Shown here: positions 1 to 9,626 of the stretch, in pieces
Numbering within the stretch: position 1 is the first letter of the stretch
Layout: every line of letters starts with the position of its first letter
Assembly (NCBI RefSeq): GCF_035222375.1
Contig: NW_026946364.1
Location: 496,001-560,000, forward strand
DNA: 64,000 bases
Reading direction: 5' to 3'
Source of the DNA: Podospora pseudocomata
Taxonomy: Eukaryota; Ascomycota; Sordariomycetes; Sordariales; Podosporaceae
Position numbers and translations under genes: made by a program
The notes under the pieces: generated by a model
Told to the model about the DNA's origin: nothing
Seen by the model: only the letters and a program-made list of their open reading frames with translations
Databases searched by the model: none

Positions 1-39
1 GACGATGTTATATTCTCAGACATACCTTAGATGATATGC

Positions 40-305
40 AGTTGGTAGGCCTTGGAAGAAAGACCACAGGCCGGTTTAACATCCCCAAAAAGAACTTTCA
101 TGCAATGACTTGGCTCAAGTATTGAGATCATCCGGACAGGCCAAAACATCATCAAGCCATTAAAATATAGTCATACGGCCTCATATTATCACTGAAACCC
201 TTTTCGACTACCTCTCACCACTCATTGACTACCTGTTTAGCCATACAAAATCTATTCTGGGGCCTCTTAACCATCTTCAAAGGACTAGTGGCTTTCTTTC
301 ACTGT
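40..305 (-). repeat. Degenerate 21-bp-unit repeat array (locus A)
   Basis: GGCC/GGCT-anchored units recur here at about 21-bp steps or multiples of it (for example near 49, 70, 178, 240 and 262). Read on the minus strand the units resemble the arrays near 22.0 and 24.2 kb, with a GGCC(T)-purine-rich-TAGTCAA pattern; one unit near 262-285 reverse-complements to a GAAGATGGT core that also occurs near 24,396. The copies are very divergent, so the array is old. No convincing gene lies in 1-850; short open frames here are explained by the repeat and by chance. The family assignment was made by eye. Confidence 0.45.
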
Positions 306-850
306 CTTATTTCAAGCAGCAATCTCGACTTTTCTCACATATTCGGTGTATTCACCATTCACCACTTCATGCTTCAGTTGTTCATCACATTCAACTCAAC
401 AGCGCGGACCTCGCGGGCTTTCCTTGGACGCTCTGAGAAAGGCACTCAGAGACCGCTGCCAATATACAGTTGAGTTCACTCAGGATATATAACACGTTGA
501 CAGGGGCAAACCGTGCCGCAAGTATAGGAGACACTACGTGGCTGATATGGGAAGAGGAGACATAGAAAGTGTAGAAGGGGAAGAAGTTGATAGCCGTATG
601 ACGTAGGTACGCAGGAATAAGACGTTGCATTCTCAAATACATTAGTGACCTGCCAAGAGTCGTTTGGACAAGCCAAGGTCCCTACAACTCTGCTGCTAAA
701 GACGTCAAATAAAAGAAAATTTATGATATGTATGCTAAAGACCAAGGTCCCATGTCCCAATGCCGTCCGGTACGCCATAACACCCACCATGCAAGTTCTT
801 TTCCCCTTCTCTCCGGTTGTTTTTAGTTTAACTTTATTGATATTGCTTGC
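306..850. other. Intergenic, 3' side of xylitol dehydrogenase
   Basis: This stretch holds no coding region that I can support. It contains only short chance open frames in several phases and presumably the 3' untranslated region of the minus-strand dehydrogenase gene that ends at 851. Confidence 0.5.
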
Positions 851-2057
851 TTAGCAGCAGCCAGTGTTGCCCTTGGCCGCCTCAAGCTTGGCAGGGTCAA
901 CAGAGGTGTCAAGCTCGGTCTCCACCTTCTCGTTGGGGCCGGCAATGAGAATCTTGATGACCTCACCCTCCTTGACCTTCTTGAACGCCGACTCGGCATC
1001 CTTGAACGCAACGACGCCATTGACGAGCTTCTTGACGTCAACCTTGCCAGCGGCCACGAGCTCAATAGCAAGCTTGTAATCACCGCTGCCGTAGCGGAAC
1101 GAGCCACGGGCCGTCACCTCCTTCAGGCAGAGAGCCATGATAGGGAAGTTGATGTCCGACTTGCCCATGCCGCCCTGGACGTAGGTGCCACCCATGCGGA
1201 CAACGTGGAGGGAGGTCTGGATGCTAGGCTCGGCACCGGAGGCGTCAATGACAACGTCGGCGCCCTTGCCGAGGTTGGCAGAGGCGATGAGGTTCTTGGC
1301 ATTCTCCTCGGCGGAGACACGCTGGGAGAGGTAGGTGTGGGTGGCGGCGAAGGACTTGGCAAAGTCCAGTTTCGACTGGACAATGTCGACCTGGACGATC
1401 TTGGTGGCGCCGAAGGAGGCAGCGACGGCGGCACAGAGGAGGCCGACGGGACCGGCGCCCATGACGACAACGCTGTTGCCAGGCTGGACGCGGGCCTGCT
1501 TGACGATGTGAACAGCCACGGCGAGAGGCTCGATGAGGGCGCCCTCTTGGAGAGACACGTTGTCGGGCAGCTTATAGCAGAAGTCGTGGGGAGCGGACCA
1601 GAAGCCTGTTAGCGTGCCGTCGTAAGGGGGTGTGGCGGCGAAGACCATCTCGTGGCAGAGGTTGTAGCTGCCGCCGAGGCAGTCGGGGCAGCGGCGGCAG
1701 GGGTAGCCGGGCTCGAGGGCAACACGGTCGCCCTTCTTGAGGTCTGTGACTCCGGAGCCGACCTCAACGACGGTACCGGCGGACTCGTGGCCGAGGACCA
1801 TGGGGTCCTTCACGACGAAGTGGCCAATGGCACCGTGGACCCAGTAGTGGACATCAGAGCCGCAGATGCCGGTGTAGTTGATGGCGACGAGAACATCGTG
1901 GGGGGACTTGAGCTTGGGGATTGGGCGCTCCTCGAAGGAGACGTCATTGGGCTTGTTGAGGACGAAAGAAAGGTTCTGTTTGGCATCGGTTAGCTTGTGC
2001 GGTAGGGGGCTAGTTGTTGAAGCTCTTGAAAGCTATGACGGAACTTACGGAAGACAT
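851..2057 (-). CDS. xdh: D-xylulose reductase (NAD-dependent xylitol dehydrogenase)
   Basis: Zinc-dependent medium-chain dehydrogenase that oxidises xylitol to D-xylulose in fungal pentose catabolism, in the cytosol. Two coding exons: a 9-nt first exon (2049-2057, Met-Ser-Ser), a 73-nt GTAAGT...CAG intron (1976-2048) and a long exon (851-1975), giving 377 aa. Catalytic zinc ligands are visible at Cys41 ([10 protein letters not shown]), His66 and Glu67; the structural zinc site is Cys96, Cys99, Cys102 and Cys110. The Rossmann GAGPVGLL motif is followed by [12 protein letters not shown], whose acidic residue favours NAD. The sequence matches my memory of Aspergillus XdhA along its whole length better than sorbitol or arabinitol dehydrogenases, although those relatives cannot be fully excluded. 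An unusual short tail ends in Gly-Asn-Thr-Gly-Cys-Cys. GGNTAAA motifs upstream suggest xylose-responsive control. Confidence 0.9.
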
Positions 2058-3289
2058 TGTGACTATAGGAGGGCTGGCAAGAACTGTACAAGAAAGAATA
2101 AGAGAGATTCAATGAGCTATCAGCGCTTGCTTGCGGAGCGGAACTGATTAGGGGATTGTCAAGAAAAAGGATGGACAAGAGAGAGAGAGAAGAAAGACAC
2201 CAGGGCCTACGAATATATACGAAAGCCAAGTCGAGCCACCCCAACTCAGGAGCTAATGTTCAATCTCCCAGCAAGAAGAGTAAACCCGCTTCTCGGAGAT
2301 ATCCCAGATGGCCAGAACCTACCAGGAGGACCGCAACGATGGATGAACTGGATGGAGGGGGGCGAGTGCGGGGAGCTTCTCCTCCAAAGTGCCCCTCCAT
2401 GCGCGTGTACCTGACCGGTGACCACCAGTGTGACAATCTCGGTGGCCTGGAAGGTTGGGCTCGATACCATGCTGTAGAGAAAACCCCCACTGCAGGGCGG
2501 GCATTACGCCATGGATTCCATGGCTTTACACGGCGCCCATCTTGGTCTCTTTTCCTGGTGTTGCAGGTGAAGGATCGAGCTCTGGGAGAGCTTGAAGCAC
2601 AGGACCCCACCCCACGAAATGCTCGACATTTATCCAGACATTTTACCCGCTCCAATCAAAATCGGAGCGCATTTCCGGTGGTATCCGCTCCTGCGAGGGG
2701 GATATCATCTTTTTCACTCCTTCTGGTGCCTGATGCAGCGCTGTCAAACCTGGACACCTGGACCAGGTGTCAGCTGAGAGTCAGAGACTTCTCAGGATAA
2801 AACCAAAAAAAGGAGAATGGTTAATGTCGGCTGAAGTTGTTTTGTTGGATTGCCGCAGGGTTGGACTCGGGCGCCCGAGCGACTGGGTGGACTGGGATGA
2901 GAAAGCACCATGAGGGCATTGTGGGCTGATTGAGTTCTTCGGAGCCTGGTTCGTGGGAGGGCAGAGGATTTGATATGCCGCTGCAACGAAACCTCAAATG
3001 CAAGTGCGGCTCGAGGGTGGTGTGCGGTCGCTTGCGCGTGATCGAGATGCATTCGCTACTGCACCAATGCCTTTGACATATCTATTATACCGCTGAGCGC
3101 GGCAGTTGGAGCTGCGATCTCGGAATGATATCAGTTTTACGATATGTAACCTATCCAAGGGGGATCACCAAGGGTAAAACAGCCCAAAGATGCAATCATC
3201 ATTTTTGTACCAGTTGGCATTAGGTCAGTGGAAGATATACAGTCCAAAAAGAAAAACCACAGCTATTATTTAATAAATAAGTAAAAGAA
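2058..3289. promoter_or_regulatory. Upstream region of xylitol dehydrogenase with XlnR-like motifs
   Basis: About 1.2 kb separates the dehydrogenase start from the tRNA-Leu. Three matches to GGNTAAA, the degenerate site of the xylanolytic activator XlnR/Xyr1, are visible: 2642-2648 (reads GGGTAAA on the minus strand), 2795-2801 (GGATAAA) and 3172-3178 (GGGTAAA). A TATA-like ATATATAC lies near 2213, about 155 bp upstream of the start codon. A 214-codon open frame at 2156-2800 has no recognisable domain and covers this promoter, so I do not call it. Motif function is inferred. Confidence 0.4.
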
Positions 3290-3401
3290 TGATGAGAGTG
3301 GGATTCGAACCCACGCCCCTTTCGAGACCAGGAAATACTTTACAGTATGGTAATTCAGGTGGACCTGAACCTGGCGCCTTAGACCGCTCGGCCATCTCAC
3401 C
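3290..3401 (-). tRNA. tRNA-Leu (anticodon CAG), intron-containing
   Basis: The minus strand starts GGTGAGATGGCCGAGCGGTC and ends with the T-arm GTGGGTTCGAATCCCAC, acceptor TCTCATC and discriminator A73. The anticodon stem CCAGG/CCTGG brackets the loop TTCAGG(T), giving anticodon CAG, which reads CUG. A canonical intron of about 30 nt follows position 37 and carries CCTGAA, complementary to the anticodon loop. The long variable arm is as expected for leucine. A T-rich run including TTTT follows the 3' end. CUG is therefore read as leucine by a dedicated tRNA here, as usual outside the yeast CUG clades. Confidence 0.95.
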
Positions 3402-3650
3402 GTGTTGTTACATAAACAGGTAGCAAATCTTATCCCTAAGTTCGTAAAAGACACTCGGCATCTGAATGCCACTTGAAAAGGGGCCCCCTTTTCCCTGTAT
3501 CTCGGCGCAACCCAGACTCCCGATCCTTAAAACCACGACACTCAAACATCTTCACGCTAATTCTCAGAAGCCAACTAATCCGAACGTTGAGTAAGTGAAT
3601 ATGTGGCTCTTTTCATGGTACCAACTACGACTCTATGACTATCAATACGC
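3402..3650. other. Intergenic
   Basis: Nothing that I can support lies in this spacer between the tRNA-Leu 5' end and the unresolved coding-like patch that follows. Confidence 0.4.
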
Positions 3651-3653
3651 AGC

Positions 3654-4682
3654 TTAACCGCGGTAGCCCGATCCCATCCAGGGTGGCAACGCCAACGTGC
3701 ATCCTCCGTCCTCATTAACTTTCATTTCTGAGTCTTTCTCTTTCACAATATTCCTAGAATCAAATCCGTGAATTCTCATCATACCTCGCAAAGATAAATC
3801 CGGCAGTTTGCCTATGGCAGCCTCGTTTGAGGAACCGTAATTCCTATCCGGCCGCATTGTGACTGCCACGACTGTATTGAGATCAGCCAGGCTCGCATCA
3901 CAGACCAGAGCACGGCGCCAAATCGGGCGGTTTGGCAGCAAAGCAAAGACTTCCGCCTATATTGCTGTGTTTTGCGCTTCGCTCTTATTTTTCGGCCATC
4001 GTGCCACCATCTTTCCCAGATCTGCCTCTTCAACAAACTTCTGGTCGTTGCTAAAGAGGTAAACAGCGACAAGCGATTTACCCGTCAAATAAGTCTTTGA
4101 AGGGTCCTGCTGCGAGTACACCATTTGTCTGCCCCAGGTTCGGTAAGGTCTGCAGCAACAACCATAGGCTTTTCCTTCACACGGGCATCCAGCTTTGTAG
4201 CGGTGCAAAGGAGAGGTGATTTTGGCCGAGGGTGACGCGACTGGATAGTTTCGCCAATTGACCAGTGATTCCAAGTCTGGGTTCTTTCCCACAGATGACG
4301 GCGGCTCCACCAGAAGACATCACACGATGATTTCCCATGGCGCATCGCTCATACCAAGGTGTTGTTTGGGATGAATGGATCAAGTAGCGAAAGTTTCGGA
4401 CCGGAGGTATGTTTGATTCCCGCGTGGCAGTGAAGTAGTCTTCTTGATGCGGTAACGGCCGTAGATCGCCCACTCGATCATATCCCAAATTTTGCAAGAT
4501 AGAGAGCTGAGCCGCAGCCATCGGCGCAGCGTGTTATTCTCTGCATCTTCCTCAAGTGGCTCGCGGATGAGCATGTTCTCGGGACGAACATGATGACTTC
4601 TCAACGAGTGTAATTCCATGTTAGCCGTTGGCGTTTCATACTTTGTCATCTTTGCCATTGTGGGCGTCTGCTCAAGAGGCAC
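3654..4682 (-). pseudogene. Unresolved coding-like patch, possible decayed or multi-exon gene
   Basis: The minus strand carries a chain of overlapping open frames in all three phases (4380-4682, 4177-4521, 4085-4345, 3957-4310, 3812-4072 and 3654-3941), none longer than about 120 codons. Pieces have protein-like composition, for instance KSLVAVYLFSNDQKFVEEA and ALVCDASLADLNTVVAV. The first faintly resembles the helical end of fungal BTB-domain proteins, but I could not assemble a convincing spliced model. It may be a small multi-exon gene, a relic, or chance. No function is assigned. Confidence 0.2.
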
Positions 4683-5114
4683 CGTCGATGTTGGTGAGAG
4701 AGAACGTGACTGCCTTGAATCTCGAGGTCGGAGGTGTTGATTGTAAGAGAGATGCGAGAAGAAGAGAAAAGAAATGTGGGATCCAAGCGAAATTTAAGTA
4801 CCGCAGAGGAGGCGCCCGTCTCAAACTGAGTTGACGAGACTTAATTTAGTCAAACCTTGCAATCGTTTACGAGATATCCGCCACACTGTGGCCAGAAACC
4901 AGGCCAATATAAGCTTGGAATAAGAGTGAAAATATGGACCGAGGCTGGTCTTATCTGATGCACCCTCAAAATAGTGTTTCTTATCGGTATACGGATTACG
5001 GGATGTCCTAAACCAAAACCTGTCAGTTGAATAACAGGCTATTTCGGGCAAGTCCAGTGGTCAAGACACACTTCAACTCTGCCCCTCTGACGTCTAATTG
5101 CTTGTAACCGATGT
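4683..5114. other. Intergenic
   Basis: This is the spacer between the unresolved patch and the end of the first folylpolyglutamate synthase gene. It contains only short chance frames; I see no RNA gene or repeat. Confidence 0.4.
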
Positions 5115-6705
5115 TTAAAGAGCATCAGCTTTCTCCAAAATTCCCAATGCTCCGCCAACAAGATGTAAACTGCCTGTGATGAGTGCTTGTACCTTGCTGC
5201 CGTCTTCTCCCTCAGAATTTGCCAACCCTCTCGCAGTGTTGATGGCTTCCTCAATGCTAGGTATCACTAGAATCTTGGCAGATGTGTCGAGTGATGCCCA
5301 TTTCTCAGCAAATATACGTTGCTGGGTCATTTTCTCGATGTCAGCTGGGTTGTACTGGTGATTCACAAAGTCTGGTTGAGGTTAGCCATGAGTTTTGTCC
5401 AAAATTGTGGTGCAGGGGACTATACCTCTCTTATAGCCCGTCGTGGCATATGTGACATTCGTGCAGAAGATGACATGCTGGAACCCTTGACCTGTCGAAT
5501 CGGCGTTCTTCACAGTGTTGCATAATCCGTCCAGGAAGTCGACGGCCTCGCTCCGCCCTTGTTGGTTGAATATTAAAACTTTTGGTCCCTTGCCCTCAGT
5601 CTTGGTTTCCTCAACGAACCACCTGGCCGCCATCTTCAAGCTATCCACGGTGTGCGCACCGTCCACGTGCCAAATAATATTGTCCTCTTCTTTGACCTCA
5701 CACCGTCCCCTCCAAACGACTTGTTCTATCCCATCAACAAACTCACTTGGCAATGCCGCCGCATCCGGCTTAAAATCGGGATCCAGCTTTTTCAGCGCCG
5801 TCTCAGCCAAAGCAATTGCGAGCGTAGCATTCTTCTTCTGGAAATTCGCATCGGGCCTAACTCCCACGCCTTGGAGCCTTTGATCGACCTCGAGGACCTT
5901 CAGATCGACACCCTTCTCCTCCGCTCTGTTCTTGAGCACCTCGGCAGCAGAACCGACCTGCTCGATGGTGAAACCAGGGCTGCCTTTCTTCAAGATTCCT
6001 GCCTTGTGCCACGCGATCTTGTCAACTGTGTCGCCCAACACATAGACATGATCAATGCCCAATGTGCTGATGCCGCTCGCCACAGGCCGCTCCACCACAT
6101 TCGTGGCATCGTACTCGCCTCCTATTCCCGTCTCATAAATGGCAACGTCGACGCCTTCCGACAGGTAGACATGGTAGCTCATGAGAGTCAGGTACCGCGC
6201 GTAGATTGGTTTCGTGCCAGGCTCGACGAGATCAGTCGCAACTGTGCTGTTGTCCTCTAGCCTCTCCCAGACCTCGAAGAAATACCTTGCAAACATCTCC
6301 TCTGAAATCGGCTGAGAATTGATTCGTATCCTTTCGCGGACTGCGATCAAATGTGGGCTGGTGAATAAGCCAACTTTTTTTGGAATCCCTTTCGTCTGGT
6401 GCCATTTTGACAAGATGGAATCGACAAAAGCACACGTGCTTCCCTTCCCCTTGGTGCCAGCAACGTGCACGATGTTGAGCTTCTCGAGATCAGATGATGT
6501 CGAGTAACCTATCCGGGCCAGATAGCCTCTCATTTCCTGGACGGAGTTCGCATCGGGGCGAATGCCTGCTTTCCGGCGGGCCTCAATGACAGCGAAGGGG
6601 GTCTGGAGGGTGTTGAGGGTGTCGATTGCGTCCTTTATTTACCGGTTAGTGAATGATGATCGCAGGATGGAGATGGCAGTTTACATTATATGTTCTTGAC
6701 GCCAT
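5115..6705 (-). CDS. Folylpolyglutamate synthase, paralogue 1
   Basis: ATP-dependent ligase that adds glutamates to folates (Mur-ligase-like, FolC/FPGS family), retaining folates in the cell for one-carbon metabolism and methionine synthesis. Three exons: 6685-6705 (seven codons), 5426-6632 and 5115-5371, separated by introns of 52 nt (GTAAAC...AAG with a CACTAAC branch-like site) and 54 nt (GTATAG...CAG). The product is 494 aa, the usual size. The P-loop GTKGKGS is at residues 66-72, followed by TSPHL and RERI; GIGGEYDATN, GIDHV, WHKAGI and the VDGAHT motif are all present. It lacks an obvious mitochondrial presequence, unlike the neighbour 600 bp upstream, suggesting a cytosolic enzyme. It is only moderately similar to that neighbour, so the duplication is old or one copy has a distinct history. 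Confidence 0.9.
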
Positions 6706-7313
6706 CTCTGAAAAGTGTTGCCGCCGGTAGCTGACAAGAATAGAGATGAGGGTATTACTTGTGGTGGTGGACTTGAAAGATGTCGTCGGTAAACCGCCGA
6801 AGATTGCTTTTCGCTTCAGCACATGATGCATTGAGGTCGAGTCTGAATATCGGTTGTGGATGTGGGTTTATCACCGACTTCTCATCTTGTATAATTTGAT
6901 GATGGTTCACATATAATTCCCGAATTAAGCGCAAGATAAAATGAAGACGGATGTGGGATAGTGCGACAAGATGCTGGAAGCGGAATACTCCGGGTTGCTT
7001 CGGCCCCCGAACATCGGCGTCGGTGCAGACGTCAGAGGCCCACTTATGTTGCAACTGCCGTCTATATCGGACGGAACAACAAGCTGCCGGACTTGGTGAG
7101 GGTGAGACCCGACGTTCCGGTCTTTATTATTTGCCTTCAACTTGTACTTGTATCAGACAAGCAAACGACAGGCCTGAGAATGGTATTCTAGTAGGATAGC
7201 TTTGAGAATTTATACTTAGGGACTTCCTGTCCAAACTTCGCATCTTCTCCGGTGTCACATCCTGAAAGCTCGTCCGCGTACGGGCATGATTTCGCTGTTG
7301 GATGAACCCCAAT
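6706..7313. promoter_or_regulatory. Spacer between the two folylpolyglutamate synthase genes
   Basis: About 600 bp holding the 3' end region of paralogue 2 and the promoter of paralogue 1, both on the minus strand. Only short chance frames are visible. Confidence 0.4.
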
Positions 7314-8999
7314 CTATGCACTGATTCTCTTCAAGACAGTCCCAACAAGATGGAAACTTCCCGTCGCCAGCACCCGGCACTCCTTTCCTTCCGCTCTTGC
7401 CTTTGCTGTCAAATATTTAACCCCTTCAATAGTCAACTGAACATTGTCGGACACTCTACTTTCCACCTCACCGTTGTACTCCTTCATGATCTCGAGTGCT
7501 TTCGTCTGCACACTCAGGTCTCTCTTCTCGCCTTCGTTTGGCGGTAGCTCTTCGTTTCTCGTGAAAAAAGCATGTGTAAACACCTCCTTTGACCCACTAG
7601 CTTCCTTCTCTGCGCCCTTGAGCAACGCAGTAAGCAGTATCTTTGGGTCCCGTTCCTGCTGGTTAAACACCAGAACACTCAGCCCATCTCCTGCCCTCGA
7701 AGCAAACCACTCTCCCACACCCGCCAAACTATCCTCTGTATGCGCTCCATCCACAAGCCACTCGGTCCCATCCTTCCCATCCCTTACAACCTCACATCTC
7801 CCTCTCAAACTCGCCTCTCTAAGACCCTTCACAAACTTATCCGGTATATCATCCAGCCCCCACTCCTCATCAACCCCAAACCTCCCTTCAAACTCGTGGC
7901 CTGTTTTAACAAGATGCTCCCGAGCAGCATACACAGCCAAAGCCATATTCCCCTTCTGAAACGGTCCCTGCAACATCCCCCCTTCCACCCCCTTCCACCC
8001 CTTCACCTCTTCCTCACCAATCTCCACTAATTCCGCCCCCTTTTCCCTCGCCCTCTCCCTCAAAACCTCCCCCACCGTCTCCCGTGGATGCCTAATCGTA
8101 AAAGCCTTCACCCCCCGTTTGAAAATCCCCGCCTTATGCCACGCAATCTTTTCGACAGTATCCCCAAGCATACCAACATGATCAATCCCCAACTGCGTCA
8201 CCACCGCAGCACTGACACTCTCCTCCGTGAGCACATTAGTAGAATCATACTCCCCCCCAATCCCGCACTCCACCACCGCATCCCTCACCCCCTCGTCCAG
8301 AAACGCCCTCAAGGCAACAATGGTCAGAAACCGAAAATAAAACGGCTTCGTCCCCGGCCCCTCCAACTCCTCTTCTTTTGCCTCGGCACCAAGCTGCTTC
8401 CTCGCCTCCGCAGTCATGGTATCCCACACCAGATTGACGTACTTGCCAAACTTCTCCTCATTAATCATCCCTTCTTTTTCCTGTGGCGATAAAAGGGAGA
8501 TCCGCTCCCTTTGGTCAACCAGATGGGGAGAGGTGTACACTCCCACCTTTTGAGTGGAGGGGTTGGAGTATTGTGCGAGGATGCTCCCTACAAAAGCGCT
8601 GACGCTGCCCTTGCCTTTTGTCCCGGCGACGTGCACGCATTTCAGGCCTGAGGAGGCGATGCTCTCGGGGGAGAGCCCCGCGCGGGAGAGCCAGAAGAGC
8701 ATTTCGGGGATGGCGGCCGCGTTGCGGTCTGTGCCATCTGGCAAGGGGACTGTGAAGAGGGAGGTGATGGCGAGGTTGGATTGGAGGGCGGAGAGCCGGG
8801 AGAGGGCTTTTTGGTAAGAGACAGAGGAGGACATGTTGGGGGTTATGTGGATGGGTCGTCGGGGATGAGATGAGATGTATGCCGGCAGCGAGAAAGAGGT
8901 TGGCACCCTGGATGGGATGAAAGATGGTTGCTGGAAGCGGGAATTTGTGATGGTGCTGATGGCAGGTTGTCTTGAAAGTGAGCGATAGATAGCTTGCAT
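7314..8999 (-). CDS. Folylpolyglutamate synthase, paralogue 2 (mitochondrial/cytosolic)
   Basis: Second FPGS-family ligase, 561 aa, apparently one uninterrupted exon. The first about 55 residues are rich in Arg and Ser and poor in acids (starts MQAIYRSLSRQPAISTIT), a typical mitochondrial presequence. An internal Met56 (codon 8832-8834) starts MSSSVSYQKALSRLSALQ, so alternative starts could give mitochondrial and cytosolic forms, as known for FPGS in other eukaryotes. P-loop GTKGKGS is at 126-132; TSPHLVDQRERI, GIGGEYDSTN, GIDHVGMLGDTVEKIAWHKAG and the VDGAHT catalytic region follow. The C-terminus carries ATGSFHLVGTVL, matched by TGSLHLVGGAL in paralogue 1. This is the more conventional fungal FPGS by length and targeting. 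Coding density is high with no sign of decay. Confidence 0.92.
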   Translation of the reverse strand: MQAIYRSLSRQPAISTITNSRFQQPSFIPSRVPTSFSLPAYISSHPRRPIHITPNMSSSVSYQKALSRLSALQSNLAITSLFTVPLPDGTDRNAAAIPEMLFWLSRAGLSPESIASSGLKCVHVAGTKGKGSVSAFVGSILAQYSNPSTQKVGVYTSPHLVDQRERISLLSPQEKEGMINEEKFGKYVNLVWDTMTAEARKQLGAEAKEEELEGPGTKPFYFRFLTIVALRAFLDEGVRDAVVECGIGGEYDSTNVLTEESVSAAVVTQLGIDHVGMLGDTVEKIAWHKAGIFKRGVKAFTIRHPRETVGEVLRERAREKGAELVEIGEEEVKGWKGVEGGMLQGPFQKGNMALAVYAAREHLVKTGHEFEGRFGVDEEWGLDDIPDKFVKGLREASLRGRCEVVRDGKDGTEWLVDGAHTEDSLAGVGEWFASRAGDGLSVLVFNQQERDPKILLTALLKGAEKEASGSKEVFTHAFFTRNEELPPNEGEKRDLSVQTKALEIMKEYNGEVESRVSDNVQLTIEGVKYLTAKARAEGKECRVLATGSFHLVGTVLKRISA

Positions 9000-9626
9000 T
9001 CTCAGTTGAGGTTCGGCGACATTCGGCTGTGAGTGAGAGCTCAGGTGAAATCTGACCGGGCTGGTGTGTCACTGTAAGAATTGCTCAGTCGGTCCGGACC
9101 GGAGTAAGACTGTGAACATATCAGGATAATGTTCTCGCCTCATTGATTTCAATCTCACTACTTACGACACAAAAATCAATCAATAGGCCAAAAGTATCAA
9201 TCTTCGGCTTGATGTGATGAAAGATGAAAGAACATGATCAAGTCAAGATTGATCACCACATAAAAGTGGGTCACTCCGAAATGCGGTTCTAAAGAGAAGC
9301 ACAATGCAGGGGCGCAACAAGAACTGCGAGCAATTAAAAAAAAAAAAAAAGGGAAAAAATCAGGAAAATGTAGGAAGAGTCAGCCATTCTGAAATTCTAG
9401 CTGGCAGAATTACGCCATGGTCATGCTCGCTCAGCTGGCTGAAAGGTGAAAGAAACTATACCGCAACCACACAGCAACGGCACATCACATACATGGTATC
9501 AACACAAGCCACTCTATTGAATACTTAATACAATCCGGCCTAGCTATCCTTCCACGATGTAGACGCGGTCTAAACAAGGCCAATGTACACAACAAAAGAA
9601 AAATTTTGATGTCCCGTTGGTCCCTT
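9000..9626. other. Intergenic with A-rich tract
   Basis: Promoter of paralogue 2 and 3' untranslated region of MIC60, both on the minus strand. A run of about 15 A lies near 9,335. The 74-codon plus-strand frame over it has no support. Confidence 0.4.

Noticed and set aside
2156-2800. 214-codon plus-strand open frame upstream of xylitol dehydrogenase
   Set aside because: No domain or protein-like blocks, covers the promoter, and overlaps equally open frames on the other strand.
5652-6260. 202-codon plus-strand open frame
   Set aside because: Antisense to folylpolyglutamate synthase paralogue 1.
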